A DNA stretch of 64,000 nt, taken from the NCBI RefSeq assembly GCF_002631185.1, contig NZ_PDNU01000006.1, positions 1 through 64,000 on the forward strand. The letters are read 5' to 3'. How positions within the stretch are numbered: the stretch's first letter is position 1; every line of letters starts with the position of its first letter. Of the stretch, positions 1-8,532 are shown piece by piece. The notes below the pieces were generated by a model. It saw nothing but the letters and a program-made list of their open reading frames with translations, did no database searches and was not told where the DNA came from. A program made the position numbers and the translations under genes. This DNA comes from Teichococcus rhizosphaerae (lineage in GTDB: Bacteria > Pseudomonadota > Alphaproteobacteria > Acetobacterales > Acetobacteraceae).

Positions 1-5
1 AGGAA

Positions 6-23
6 GCCCCTCCCTTCAGGGGC
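6..23 (-). terminator. Hairpin over the stop of the first lipoprotein gene
   Basis: The arms GCCCCT (6-11) and AGGGGC (18-23) are perfectly complementary around a 6-base loop that contains the stop codon of the minus-strand lipoprotein gene. On the minus strand the stem is followed by TTCCT, a weak U-tract, so this is a possible but weak intrinsic terminator. Confidence 0.35.
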
Positions 24-642
24 GGGTCAGGCTTTCCTGCTGCACGGGGCCGGGCAGTGGCGCGGCGGGGGTGGCCGACATCAGCCAGTCGCGCAGGTTG
101 CGGCGGAGCTGGAACTCGAACTCCACGTTCAGGTCGTCCATGCCCTGGCGCACGATCTGGTCGGCGGCACGGGCGCGGCTGGCCGGGCCCTCGTCGATCA
201 CGGTGGCGGTGCGGCGCACCTCGGCCTCGGCGAAGGCCACGCGCCGCCCGTCATCGGCCAGCACCTCCACCCGCACGCGGATGGCGAGCGACAGGCGCTC
301 GGTGCGCTGGGTGAACAGGCCGCCCGCATCGGCCACCTCCCGCGCCAGTTGCGCCGTCTCCACCAGGAAGCGGCCGCGCCCGGTGGTGCCCACCGGCACC
401 AGCCGCTCGCGCCCCATCTGCACCGCCTGCACCACGGGCGAGAGCGGCGCCGGCGGATCGACGCGGATGCCGGGTCCGGGGCCGGGCTCCAGCACCTCGA
501 TGTTCAGCACGTTCAGCCGCAGCGGCGTCAGGTGGCCATAGGAGGGCGGCGGCTGCAGGGCCGGCTGGGCATCGCCGCCCGCGCAGGCCGCCGCCAGCAC
601 CGGCAGCGACAGCGCGAGCCCGCGGCGTGTGATGGACATCAT
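16..642 (-). CDS. Putative outer-membrane lipoprotein of unknown function
   Basis: The 208-residue product begins with a basic n-region (ITRRG), a short hydrophobic stretch and a lipobox LAAAC at about residues 16-20, so it should be cleaved by signal peptidase II and anchored by a lipidated Cys 20. The rest looks like a soluble alpha/beta periplasmic domain. A segment near residues 100-160 (RTERLSLAIRVRVEV, then VAFAEAEVRRT) is compatible with alternating strands. I do not recognise a named family. Two adjacent ATG codons (642 and 639) are possible starts. The gene points away from hslO's far end and lies 85 bp downstream of it on the same strand, so the two could be co-transcribed. Confidence 0.75.
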   Translation of the reverse strand: MMSITRRGLALSLPVLAAACAGGDAQPALQPPPSYGHLTPLRLNVLNIEVLEPGPGPGIRVDPPAPLSPVVQAVQMGRERLVPVGTTGRGRFLVETAQLAREVADAGGLFTQRTERLSLAIRVRVEVLADDGRRVAFAEAEVRRTATVIDEGPASRARAADQIVRQGMDDLNVEFEFQLRRNLRDWLMSATPAAPLPGPVQQESLTRP

Positions 643-727
643 GATCCCCTGTTCTCCCCCAGTTCAGGCCTCCCTTCCGCGCAGGGAAGGGCGCTCCCGT
701 GATTCCCCCCGCCCGTGGCGGGCGCCG

Positions 728-1690
728 TCAGGCCGGACCGCCGGCGGGCTGCACCTCGTCCCGCGCGAAGCGGAAGCCGACATTGCAGAACTCGCAGGTC
801 ATGGTGATGTCGCCGTTCTCGGCCATGTGGTCCAGGTCGTCGGCGCCGAAGCCGGCCAGCACCGAGGCCAGCCGCGCGCGCGAGCAGCGGCAGCCATAGG
901 AAAGCGGGCGCGGCCGGTCCAGCATCAGCCCCTCGGCGTGGAACAGGCGGTGCAGCAGCCGGTCGGAGGAGAGGGCGTCGTCCAGCATCTCCGCCTCGGT
1001 GATGGTGGAGGCGAGCGCGAGCGCGGTTTCCCAGGCGTCGTCCTGGGCGGCGTTGTCCATGTCCGGGCCGAGGCCGCCCTCGCCCGCCACCCGCTCCAGG
1101 ATCAGCGCCGCGGCGCGCCAGCCGGTGGGGGTGTGGCCGGCCGCCAGCCAGACGCGGCTGGAAAGCTGCTCCGAGGTGGCGAAGTAGTGCCCCGTCATCT
1201 CCGCCAGGCTTTCGCCCTCGATGGCGACGATGCCCTGGTAGCGCTCCATCTCCGGCCCCTGGTCCACCGTGAAGGCGAGGTAGCCCTGGCCGAGCAGCGC
1301 GCCCGCGGCGGGGGTGCCTCCCGGCAGGGCGTCCGGCTCGGCCCGCGCATAGCCGCGCAGCGCGCCGGCATCGGTGCAATCGGCCAGCAGCATGCCGACG
1401 GGGCCGTTGCCCTTGGCCTGCAGGCTGAAGCTGCCCTCGAACTTCAGCGCGGCGGCGAGGCCGGCGGTCAGCGCCAGGGCCTGCCCCATCAGCGCGGCCA
1501 CGGCGGGCGGGTTGTCGTGGCGGGTCAGCAGCACGTCGGCCAGCGGGCCGAGCCGCACGAGGCGGCCGCGCACCGGCTTCTCCTGCAGGTGGAAGGGCTG
1601 CACCCCGCGCGGCACCGTCAGGTCCGGCACGGGGGGGCGGTCATGGTTCAGGAAGTCGGGGGTGGCGGAAGGCTGTGTGGGATCGGTCAC
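728..1690 (-). CDS. hslO: Hsp33 redox-regulated holdase chaperone HslO
   Basis: This 320-residue protein is the cytosolic chaperone Hsp33, which is activated when oxidation releases its zinc and exposes a substrate-binding surface. The diagnostic C-terminal zinc site is present as a C-x-C pair (GCRCS, residues 267 and 269) and a C-x-x-C pair (CEFC, residues 299 and 302) separated by about 30 residues, as in the family. Length is somewhat above the usual 290, mainly because of an N-terminal extension. I chose a GTG start at 1690 (VTDPTQP). An upstream TTG at 1714 would add eight residues. It lies 103 bp downstream of ubiM on the same strand. Pairing with oxidative-stress genes elsewhere in the window (oxyR, ahpC) is functional, not positional. 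Confidence 0.93.
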   Translation of the reverse strand: MTDPTQPSATPDFLNHDRPPVPDLTVPRGVQPFHLQEKPVRGRLVRLGPLADVLLTRHDNPPAVAALMGQALALTAGLAAALKFEGSFSLQAKGNGPVGMLLADCTDAGALRGYARAEPDALPGGTPAAGALLGQGYLAFTVDQGPEMERYQGIVAIEGESLAEMTGHYFATSEQLSSRVWLAAGHTPTGWRAAALILERVAGEGGLGPDMDNAAQDDAWETALALASTITEAEMLDDALSSDRLLHRLFHAEGLMLDRPRPLSYGCRCSRARLASVLAGFGADDLDHMAENGDITMTCEFCNVGFRFARDEVQPAGGPA

Positions 1691-1793
1691 GCGGCAGGGG
1701 CCTGAAATTTCCAAAACGCATAAATAGGGAACTCCGCCCCGCTCTGCGACAGGGCAAAGCCATCGGTGCCATGCGGGCCACGCGGGGGGGGGC

Positions 1794-2984
1794 TCAGGCC
1801 GCGCCGCGCTCCACCCGGTTCTCCATCAGCTGCGACACGACGAGCTGCCGCACCGGGCGCAGGTGGTTGCCGAGCCGCAGCGCGGCGCCGCGCAGCAGCC
1901 GGGCGGGCAGCGTTTCCTGCCCGTAGAGCACCGCCGTGGCGTTGGTGGCCAGAAACAGCGGCCGGGTGGCGCGCCGGTGCGCATGGGCGTAGCGGCGCAG
2001 CACGTCGGGCGCCGCGAAGTCCCGCCCCGCCGCGCGGGCGGCGCGGATCTCGCCCGCCAGCGTGTCCTGGCCGCGCAGGCCGAAGTTGAAGCCATGCGCC
2101 GTGACGGGGTGCATGCCCACCGCCGCGTCCCCCAGCAGCACGGCGCGCGTGGTGGCGAAGCGCTCGGCATAGACCGCCACCAGCGGATAGACATGCCGGG
2201 TGCTGACCAGCTCCATGGCGCCGAGGCGCTGGCGGTAGCGGCGGGCGATCTCGGGGCCGAACTCCGCCTCCGGCATCGCCTCCAGCCGCGCCATCTCCTC
2301 GGGCGGCAGGGTCAGCACCACGGAGGAGCAGTTGCCGTTCAGCGGCAGCATGGCCATGGTCTGGCCGTAGTCGAACCATTCGGTGGCGACGGCGTGGTGC
2401 GGCGCCTCGTGGCGCACCCGCGCCACCATCATGCGCTTGCCGAAATCCCGCGTCTCGGCGCCGATGCCGAGCGCCCGGCGCACGCCGGAGAAGCGGCTGT
2501 CCGCCCCCGCCAGCAGGCCGGCGCGCAATTCCCGGCCATCCTCCAGCCGCAGCCAGGCGCCGTCCACGTCGGTGCCCATGGCCGCCACGCCCTGGCCGGC
2601 CAGCAGCGTCACGTCCGGGCAGGCGCGCGCCACCCGGTGGAGGGCGCGGCGGATGGCGTGGTTGGAGACCAGCCGGCCCAGCTCCGCCTCCGGCCGGCCG
2701 CGCGTGTCGAAGCGCAGCGCATAGCCGGAGCCGCCATTGAGCACCCGCGCCTCGCGCAGCGGCGAGACGCTGTCCGCCGGGATGTGCGCCCAGGCGCCGA
2801 GGCGCTTCAGGATGTCCTGCGAATGGTAGGTGAGCGCGATCTCGCGCCCGTCGAAAGCGGCGTTCTCCAGCGCCGCCCCGTCCTGCCGCTCGACCACGCC
2901 GATGGCCAGGCCCAGGCCGGACAGCGAGGTGGCGAAGGCCAGCCCCACCGGGCCGCCCCCCACGATGACCACGTCAAAGCGCAT
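1794..2984 (-). CDS. ubiM: UbiM-type flavin-dependent ubiquinone hydroxylase
   Basis: The product (396 aa) is a class A flavoprotein monooxygenase of the UbiH/COQ6 group. The N-terminal FAD-binding GGGPVG motif is at residues 9-14. The second FAD motif GDAAVGMHPVTAHGFN is near residue 300. The FDGREIALT segment, the REARVLNG stretch and the VTAHGFNFGL tail closely follow the UbiM branch (as in Neisseria) rather than UbiH or UbiF. Some UbiM proteins hydroxylate several ring positions during ubiquinone synthesis, so a single enzyme can replace UbiF and others. ATG at 2984 places the FAD motif at the usual distance. An upstream in-frame start at 3068 would add 28 arginine/glycine-rich residues and is unlikely. 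Confidence 0.88.
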   Translation of the reverse strand: MRFDVVIVGGGPVGLAFATSLSGLGLAIGVVERQDGAALENAAFDGREIALTYHSQDILKRLGAWAHIPADSVSPLREARVLNGGSGYALRFDTRGRPEAELGRLVSNHAIRRALHRVARACPDVTLLAGQGVAAMGTDVDGAWLRLEDGRELRAGLLAGADSRFSGVRRALGIGAETRDFGKRMMVARVRHEAPHHAVATEWFDYGQTMAMLPLNGNCSSVVLTLPPEEMARLEAMPEAEFGPEIARRYRQRLGAMELVSTRHVYPLVAVYAERFATTRAVLLGDAAVGMHPVTAHGFNFGLRGQDTLAGEIRAARAAGRDFAAPDVLRRYAHAHRRATRPLFLATNATAVLYGQETLPARLLRGAALRLGNHLRPVRQLVVSQLMENRVERGAA

Positions 2985-3356
2985 CGCCCCATCCATCCCC
3001 GGGTCCATCCTCTGCGTCTCGCCGCCGGAAACGGAACGCCCGCCGCGGCGCGGTTCGTGTCTGGCCATGCCTGGCCATGCTCATGCCCGGCCCTTGCCGG
3101 CGCCGCCATCCGGGCGGCGCCCTTGCTCAGGTGGGGTGGCGCCGCGGTTCGGCCAAGCCGCCGGCGTGCCGGAACGGCACCGCGCCCGGGCGCCGCCGCC
3201 CAAGGGCCTCGCCTGGGCGCCTCCGCCTGGGCGCGGCATGCGGGGCCGGGGGCGGTGGGCCAGGGAAGGCTGGCCGGAACGCGCGGGCAAGCTCCGGCGC
3301 CCGGCCTCAGCCGCGCGCCACGGCTCCCCCAGCCCGAGCCCTGACAAAAACCCCTG
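2985..3356. other. Non-coding gap between ubiM and argF
   Basis: This 372-bp stretch carries the upstream region of ubiM and the downstream region of argF, both on the minus strand. It is GC-rich and has no convincing gene. The only structure seen is an inverted repeat CTGACA/TGTCAG (3341-3346 and 3355-3360) that overlaps the argF stop codon. Its loop holds the T-run, so it is a poor intrinsic terminator. Confidence 0.5.
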
Positions 3357-4367
3357 TCAGAGCCCCGCCAGCGCCCAGAGCAGCACGCCCTTCTGCGCGT
3401 GCAGCCGGTTCTCCGCCTCGTCGAACACCACCGATTGCGGGCCGTCGATCACCCCCTCGGTGATCTCCTCGCCGCGATGCGCGGGCAGGCAGTGCATCAC
3501 CACCGCATCCGGCGCCGCGTGGGCCAGCAGCGCCTCGTTGAGCTGGTAGGGCGCGAGGCTGTTGTGGCGGGCGGTGGGGCCGCCCTCCTTCTCGTCCGAC
3601 ATGCTGACCCAGGTGTCCGTGACGACGCAGTGCGCGCCGCGCACCGCCGCCTCCGGGTCGGCCGTCAGCTCCACCCGGGCACCCTCGCGCCGGGCCCAGT
3701 CCACCAGCTGGGCGGGCGGCGCCAGCTCGGGCGGGGTGGCCAGGCGCAGCGTGAAGTCGAAGCGCGCCGCGGCCTGGATGAAGCTCTGCGCCACGTTGTT
3801 GCCGTCGCCCGTCCAGGCCACGACCTTGCCGGCGATCGGGCCGCGATGCTCCTCGAAGGTGAGGATGTCGGCCATCAGCTGACAGGGGTGCGACACGTCG
3901 GTCAGGCCGTTGATCACCGGCACGGTGGCGTGCTGCGCCAGCTCGCGCAGCTTCGCCACGCTGTCGGTGCGCAGCATGATGGCGTCCACGTAGCGGGACA
4001 GCACTCGCGCCGTGTCCGCCGGCGTCTCGCCGCGGCCGAGCTGCATGTCCTTCGAGGACAGCACGATGGCGTGGCCGCCGAGCTGGTGGATGCCCACCTC
4101 GAAGGAGACGCGGGTGCGGGTGGAGGGCTTCTCGAAGATCAGCGCCACCGTCTTGCCGGCCAGCGGCCTGTCCGGCACCTGCCCCGCCTTGGCGCGGGCG
4201 GCGAGGTCCAGCATGCCGCGCAGCGTGGCGCCGTCGAAGTCCGACAGCTCCAGGAAGTGGCGAGGGCGGCCCCGTGCCGCCCCTCCTCGCTCCGCCGCGC
4301 GCCGCGGCGCCGCGCCCAGCACCGCGTCCGGCACCGCGTCCGGCACCGCGTCCGACACGGTGCTCAC
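3357..4367 (-). CDS. argF: Ornithine carbamoyltransferase
   Basis: ArgF makes citrulline from ornithine and carbamoyl phosphate in arginine synthesis. The carbamoyl-phosphate loop STRTR is at about residues 82-86, HPCQ at 160-163 and the ornithine/catalytic motif [10 protein letters not shown] from 292. The family core begins at [13 protein letters not shown], about residue 35. A GTG at 4367 overlaps the argD stop as GTGA and gives a 336-residue protein with a roughly 30-residue N-terminal extension that starts with three short DAVP-type repeats. This extension is unusual, and internal GTG codons could be used instead. The overlap indicates translational coupling with argD. Confidence 0.95.
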   Translation of the reverse strand: MSTVSDAVPDAVPDAVLGAAPRRAAERGGAARGRPRHFLELSDFDGATLRGMLDLAARAKAGQVPDRPLAGKTVALIFEKPSTRTRVSFEVGIHQLGGHAIVLSSKDMQLGRGETPADTARVLSRYVDAIMLRTDSVAKLRELAQHATVPVINGLTDVSHPCQLMADILTFEEHRGPIAGKVVAWTGDGNNVAQSFIQAAARFDFTLRLATPPELAPPAQLVDWARREGARVELTADPEAAVRGAHCVVTDTWVSMSDEKEGGPTARHNSLAPYQLNEALLAHAAPDAVVMHCLPAHRGEEITEGVIDGPQSVVFDEAENRLHAQKGVLLWALAGL

Positions 4368-5566
4368 TTGGCCATGGCCTTGGCGCTGGCCGGGGCCATG
4401 CGGCGCGCCGCGCGGTCCAGCATCTCCAGCGCCGCGTCCACCTCCGCCTCGGTGACGATCAGCGGCGGCGCCACGCGCAGCACGTTCTGCCCGGCGGCCA
4501 CCGTCAGCAGGCCCTCCTCCACGGCGGCGGCCTGCATGTCGCTGTTGATCACCTCCGGCGTCAGTTGCAGCCCGACCAGCAGGCCGGCGCCGCGCACGCC
4601 GCTGGCAACCGCCGGGTGGCGCGCCGCGAGCTCGCCCATGCCCTTCCAGAGATGGCGCGCCACGCGGTCCACCTGCTCCAGGAAGCCGGGGGCCAGCACC
4701 ACGTCCAGCACGGCGTTGCCGGCGGCGCAGGCCAGCGGGTTGCCGCCATAGGTGGTGCCGTGGGTGCCGGGCTTGAGGTGCCTGGCCACCTTCTCCTTGG
4801 CCAGGATGGCACCCAGCGGGAAGCCGCCGCCGATGCCCTTGGCCGAGGACATCACGTCCGGCTCGATGCCCGCCCACTGGTGCGCCCAGAGCCTGCCGGA
4901 GCGGCCCATGCCGGTCTGCACCTCGTCCAGCGCCAGCAGCAGGCCGAACTCGTCGCACACGGCGCGGAGCTCCTGGAGGAAGCGGAGATCGGCCGGGCGC
5001 ACGCCGCCCTCCCCCTGGATCGGCTCGATCATGATGCCGGCGGTCTGCGGCCCGATGGCGCCGCGCACCGCGTTCATGTTGCCGAAGGGCACGTGGTCGA
5101 AGCCCTGCACCGGCGGGCCGAAGCCGGCGAGGTACTTCTCGTTGCCGGTGGCGGACAGCGTGGCCAGGGTGCGGCCGTGAAAGGCGCCCTCGAAGCAGAT
5201 CAGGTGGAACTTCTCGGGATGGCCGTTCTCCGCGTGATACTTGCGGACGGCCTTGATCATCCCCTCATTCGCCTCGGCGCCCGAGTTGCAGAAGAAGACG
5301 CTGTCGGCGAAGGACGCCTCGACATGGCGCGCGGCCAGCCGCTCGGCCTGCGGCACGCGGTAGAGGTTGGAGACGTGCATCACCTTCGCCGCCTGCTCGG
5401 CGATGGTCCGCACCAGATGCGGGTGGCCGTGGCCGATGCTGGTGGTGGCGATGCCGCTGCCGAAATCCAGGAATCGTCGCCCCTCCGCCGTCCACAGCCA
5501 GGCGCCCTCGCCCCGCTCGAAGGCGAGGTCGGCACGGTTGTAGGTCGGCATCAGGGCGGGGATCAC
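4364..5566 (-). CDS. argD: Acetylornithine aminotransferase
   Basis: ArgD is a class III PLP-dependent transaminase that converts N-acetylglutamate semialdehyde to acetylornithine, and it often serves as succinyldiaminopimelate aminotransferase too. The [15 protein letters not shown] region, the LALDEVQTG motif with the PLP-binding Asp, and the Schiff-base lysine segment SSAKGIGGG are all present. I start it at GTG 5566 ([13 protein letters not shown], 400 aa). This matches the conserved [12 protein letters not shown] start of alphaproteobacterial ArgD and has a GGAG ten bases upstream. An ATG at 5551 is the alternative. Its end overlaps the start of argF by four bases, so the order argD-argF forms an operon. 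Confidence 0.95.
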   Translation of the reverse strand: MIPALMPTYNRADLAFERGEGAWLWTAEGRRFLDFGSGIATTSIGHGHPHLVRTIAEQAAKVMHVSNLYRVPQAERLAARHVEASFADSVFFCNSGAEANEGMIKAVRKYHAENGHPEKFHLICFEGAFHGRTLATLSATGNEKYLAGFGPPVQGFDHVPFGNMNAVRGAIGPQTAGIMIEPIQGEGGVRPADLRFLQELRAVCDEFGLLLALDEVQTGMGRSGRLWAHQWAGIEPDVMSSAKGIGGGFPLGAILAKEKVARHLKPGTHGTTYGGNPLACAAGNAVLDVVLAPGFLEQVDRVARHLWKGMGELAARHPAVASGVRGAGLLVGLQLTPEVINSDMQAAAVEEGLLTVAAGQNVLRVAPPLIVTEAEVDAALEMLDRAARRMAPASAKAMAK

Positions 5567-5813
5567 GCGGATACGTCTCCGGCTGCATCCGCGGCGCACG
5601 CAAACCCTTCGCGTGCCCGACCGCGGAAACGGCGAGAGTGCCGCAAACCGCCGGCGCGGTCAAAGGTCCGGAAAGGACCGGCAGGCGGCCGGCGGGGCCG
5701 CGGCGGAAGGCCGCGCAAACTCGGCCGTCGCAACTTTGCCCCGCCAGGCCGGTTACCTCCGGGCCAGCGCCCTGCCGGGCGCGACCCGTCTCCCCCCTGG
5801 AGGATCCGACACG

Positions 5814-6242
5814 ATGCGCAACCCGATGATCGCCCTGACCGCCGCCGCCCTGATCGGCCTTTCCGGCATGGGTGGCGCCGCGCTGGCCCAGAGCGGCGCC
5901 AACGCGCCGAGCAGCGCCGGCAGCGCCCCCGGCGCCACGCCCGTGCCGCCCCGCGCGCAGTCCGGCGAGCCCACGCCCAACACCCGCGCCGGCAGCCCTT
6001 CCACCCCCACCACCACCGGCCCCGCGGGCGCCAACGCGCCGAGCAGCGCCGGCAGCGCCCCCGGCGCCACGCCCGTGCCGCCCCGCGCGCAGTCCGGCGA
6101 GCCCACGCCCAACACCCGCGCCGGCAGCCCTTCCACCCCCACCACCACCGGCCCCGCGGGCGCCAACGCGCCGAGCTCCCGCACCACGGCCCCGGGCAGC
6201 TCCCCCGTGCCGCCGCCGATCCGCGGCAACAGCAGCAACTGA
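5814..6242 (+). CDS. Secreted low-complexity Pro/Ser/Thr-rich protein with tandem duplication
   Basis: The 142-residue product starts with a typical Sec signal peptide (MRNPMIALTAAALIG, cleavage probably after ALAQ near residue 26). What follows is almost entirely Ala, Pro, Ser, Thr and Gly, so the mature part is likely disordered and exported. A GGAGG at 5799-5803, ten bases before the ATG, supports the start. Two exact 132-bp (44-residue) copies make up most of the mature protein. No domain is recognisable. It is divergent from argD (start to start about 250 bp) and followed by a good intrinsic terminator. Confidence 0.7.
   Translation: MRNPMIALTAAALIGLSGMGGAALAQSGANAPSSAGSAPGATPVPPRAQSGEPTPNTRAGSPSTPTTTGPAGANAPSSAGSAPGATPVPPRAQSGEPTPNTRAGSPSTPTTTGPAGANAPSSRTTAPGSSPVPPPIRGNSSN
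5895..6176 (+). repeat. Two identical 132-bp in-frame repeats plus a partial third
   Basis: Copies span 5895-6026 and 6027-6158 and read as identical by eye. A truncated third copy begins at 6159 and diverges after about 18 bases. Each unit encodes 44 residues starting GANAPSSAGSAPGATP. The lack of even synonymous change points to a recent duplication or continuing homogenisation. Confidence 0.9.
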
Positions 6243-6322
6243 GCCCGGCGCGCCGCCGCGCAGGGGCACGCCATCCTCTCCCGGGGGCAGCCTCGCGGAG
6301 AGGGGCGGCGCCCCGCCCTTCC

Positions 6323-6355
6323 GCCCGGTCCGGCACCAGCCAGGCCGGGCTTTTT
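6323..6355 (+). terminator. Intrinsic terminator after the low-complexity protein gene
   Basis: GCCCGG (6323-6328) pairs with CCGGGC (6345-6350), and five T residues follow directly at 6351-6355. It is on the sense strand of the 5814-6242 gene, about 80 bp past its stop. Confidence 0.65.
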
Positions 6356-6506
6356 CATGCCCTCCCGTCACGCCCGCCACCGGCGGCCGGCCCATTGTCC
6401 TGGCCCCGCCCAGGGAAGCGGCGCCAGGGGTAGCGGCACCATGAGCAGGGGCGCCATGGGCAGCGGCGCTATGGGCAGTCTGGCCGCTTCATGGCAGTTT
6501 GGCGCC

Positions 6507-7112
6507 ATGGACAAACGGGAGGACAGGCGGCCACGGCCGCAGGCGGGCCGCCCGCCCGATGCGGCCGTGCTGCGCGAGGCGGCCCTGCGGCACCTGGCGC
6601 GCTTCGCCGCCACCGAGGCGGGGCTGGCGCGCGTGCTGCAGCGGCGCGTCGCCCGCTGGGCGCAGCGTGCCGAGGCGGAGGGCCAGGATGGCGCCGCCAT
6701 TGCCCGCATCGCCGCGGCAGGCCGCGCCGCCGCGCTGGAGGTAGCGCACCGGCTGGCGCAGGCCGGCGCGGTGGACGATGCCGCCTTTGCCGCCGCGCGC
6801 GCCCGGCGCCTGCAACAGGGCGGCCGCTCCCGCCGCGCCATCGCCGCGCATCTGGCCGCCAAGGGCGTGGCGGCCTCCGCCGCCGAGGCCGCGCTGGCGG
6901 AGGCGGCGGCCGACGAGCTGGCCGCCGCGCTGGGCCATCTGCGCCGCCGCCGCGCCGGCCCCTTCGCCGCCACCCCGCCCGACGCGGCGGCGCGGCTGAA
7001 GGCGATGGCCGCCCTGGCCCGCGCCGGCTTCCCGCGCGAGGTGGCGGAACGCGCGCTCGACCTGCCGCCCGGGGAGGCGGAGGAGCGGCTGCTGGCCTCC
7101 CGCCGTGGCTGA
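6507..7112 (+). CDS. recX: RecX-family regulator of RecA
   Basis: The 201-residue product is built of three-helix repeats typical of RecX, with LAQAGAVDDAAFAAARARRL and SRRAIAAHLAAKGV in the middle repeat and LARAGFPREVAERAL at the C-terminus. RecX binds within the RecA filament groove and limits recombinase and coprotease activity. recA is not in this window. ATG 6507 (MDKREDRR) was chosen because upstream in-frame ATGs add only repetitive SGAMGS-type sequence. The stop overlaps the GTG start of azlC by eight bases, which suggests coupling. Confidence 0.85.
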   Translation: MDKREDRRPRPQAGRPPDAAVLREAALRHLARFAATEAGLARVLQRRVARWAQRAEAEGQDGAAIARIAAAGRAAALEVAHRLAQAGAVDDAAFAAARARRLQQGGRSRRAIAAHLAAKGVAASAAEAALAEAAADELAAALGHLRRRRAGPFAATPPDAAARLKAMAALARAGFPREVAERALDLPPGEAEERLLASRRG

Positions 7113-7905
7113 GCCGCCGCCCTCCCGCCCGGTGGTGTTCACCCGCGCCGGCGTCTGGCGCGGGGCGCGCGGGGCCCTGCCGCTCTATCTCGGCATGCTG
7201 CCCTTCGGCCTGGTGGTGGGGGTCATCTCCGCCGGCAAGGGGCTTTCCCTGGCCGAGACGCTGCTGATGTCGGCGATCGTCTATGCCGGCGCGGCCCAGC
7301 TCCTGGCGCTGGAGCTGTGGGCGGAGCCCGTGCCCATCCTGGCCGTCGTCTTCGCCGCGCTGGTGGTGAACATCCGCCTGGCGCCGATGGGGGCCGCCCT
7401 CGGCTTCTGGCTGGACCGGCTGTGCGGCTGGCGGCTCTGGGGCACGCTGGCCACGCTGGTGGACCACTCCTTCGCCATGAGCATCGCAGAGCAGCGCGGC
7501 GGCGGGCGGGACGCGGGCTACCTGCTGGGCATGGGCGTCTCGCTGTGGCTGGCCTGGCAGGCCGCCACGCTGGCCGGGCATGTGCTGAACGGCATGGTGC
7601 GCCTGCCGCCCGGGCACGCCCTGTTCTTCGGCGGCACGGCGGCGTTTGTCGGGCTGCTGGTGCCGATCTGGCGCGGCGCGCGGCAGGACCTGCTGCCCTG
7701 GGCGCTGGCCGGGCTGGCGGCGCTGGCGGCGCAGGGCCTGGGCCTGCCGCAGCCCCTGCCCCTGCTGGCCGGCGCCCTGTCCGGCGCGGCCCTCGCCGCC
7801 TGGAACGAGACGCGCGGCCGCGCCGGAACCGCTCCCAGCCCTGGCACCACCCCTGGCCTCAATCCTGGCCCTCAAACTGATGCGGCGCGGAGGCCGGGGC
7901 CATGA
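7105..7905 (+). CDS. azlC: AzlC-family branched-chain amino acid exporter subunit
   Basis: The product (266 aa) is a polytopic inner-membrane protein with the AzlC signature near the start: LPLYLGMLPFGLVVGV, then the SAIVYAGAAQLLALELW segment, and NIRLAPMGAALG. AzlC and AzlD together form an exporter of branched-chain amino acids or similar substrates. The GTG start at 7105 overlaps the end of recX, and the stop overlaps the azlD ATG as ATGA. The C-terminal 30 residues are Pro/Thr-rich and look like a disordered tail with short repeats (PGTTPGLNPGP). Confidence 0.9.
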   Translation: MAEPPPSRPVVFTRAGVWRGARGALPLYLGMLPFGLVVGVISAGKGLSLAETLLMSAIVYAGAAQLLALELWAEPVPILAVVFAALVVNIRLAPMGAALGFWLDRLCGWRLWGTLATLVDHSFAMSIAEQRGGGRDAGYLLGMGVSLWLAWQAATLAGHVLNGMVRLPPGHALFFGGTAAFVGLLVPIWRGARQDLLPWALAGLAALAAQGLGLPQPLPLLAGALSGAALAAWNETRGRAGTAPSPGTTPGLNPGPQTDAARRPGP

Positions 7906-8207
7906 TCCGCGAGGACGTGCTGCTCGCCATACTGGGCATGGCGCTGGTCACCTATCTCTGTCGCGCGGGCGGCTATGCGGTGCTGCGCGTGGTGCGGCCG
8001 CCCCCCTTCGCCGAGGCGATGCTGCGCCACCTGCCGGGGCCGATCTTCATCGCCTATGTGACGCTCGCGCTGTCCCGCACGGGCCTGGCGGGGCTGGCGG
8101 GGGCTGCGGCGGTGGTGCTGGTGCAGTGGCGCACCGGCCATCTCAGCGCCTCCATCCTGGCGGGCGTGGCGGCGGTGTGGCTTTACGGCCTGCTGGCCGG
8201 AGGCTGA
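7902..8207 (+). CDS. azlD: AzlD-family transporter subunit
   Basis: The 101-residue protein has about four hydrophobic helices and the usual AzlD pattern, with LVTYLCRAGGYAVLR early and LRHLPGPIFIAYVTLAL in the middle. It is the small partner of AzlC, and the four-base ATGA overlap with azlC supports joint translation. Length is normal for the family. Confidence 0.9.
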   Translation: MIREDVLLAILGMALVTYLCRAGGYAVLRVVRPPPFAEAMLRHLPGPIFIAYVTLALSRTGLAGLAGAAAVVLVQWRTGHLSASILAGVAAVWLYGLLAGG

Positions 8208-8532
8208 CGGCCCCGCCCGCCGTGGCACACGCTAACGCACGGATTGATGAGCCGCCTCCACTCCATGCACGCCGTGCATCAGGAGGGCTTTCCACACGCC
8301 TCTCAAGAAGAAGCGCAATCATTCCGTGCAGAAGCACAACATAAAACAAGATCAGCGCGAAGTTTCCATCATTTTCGAGTTATCACTCAAATGTTTGCAG
8401 GGAATCTGGAGCTTTCTATTTTTTCAGCGGCCGCCCTGCCTTATCGCCAGTTTCAACAGGAGCGTGGCATCTGGCCGCCTTGATCAGCGGGCACTCCCCT
8501 CTCCTTCGTCTTGACCTATCATGGAGAACCCG
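8208..8532 (+). promoter_or_regulatory. AT-rich leader of the glycoside hydrolase genes
   Basis: This 325-bp gap is much less GC-rich than its surroundings, especially 8280-8460. It contains several dyads: a perfect 15-mer at 8265-8279, GTGC-AGAA-GCAC near 8316-8330, and GAGT-TATC-ACTC near 8387-8399. No gene is convincing here. It most likely holds the promoter and binding sites of regulators for the GH26-like gene that follows. I cannot name the factor. Confidence 0.5.
8265..8279. promoter_or_regulatory. Perfect 15-bp palindrome, candidate operator
   Basis: ATGCACG and CGTGCAT flank a single central C, giving a perfect dyad in the AT-rich leader upstream of the GH26-like gene. The size fits a dimeric helix-turn-helix regulator. 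No cognate regulator gene is adjacent. Confidence 0.4.

Noticed and set aside
3357-4958. An ArgF reading frame extending 200 codons into argD
   Set aside because: The extension is the out-of-frame shadow of argD. The family core starts near 4265 and a GTG overlaps the argD stop.
4274-6433. A 719-codon plus-strand frame across argD
   Set aside because: It is His/Gly/Arg-rich shadow sequence opposite a well-defined ArgD.
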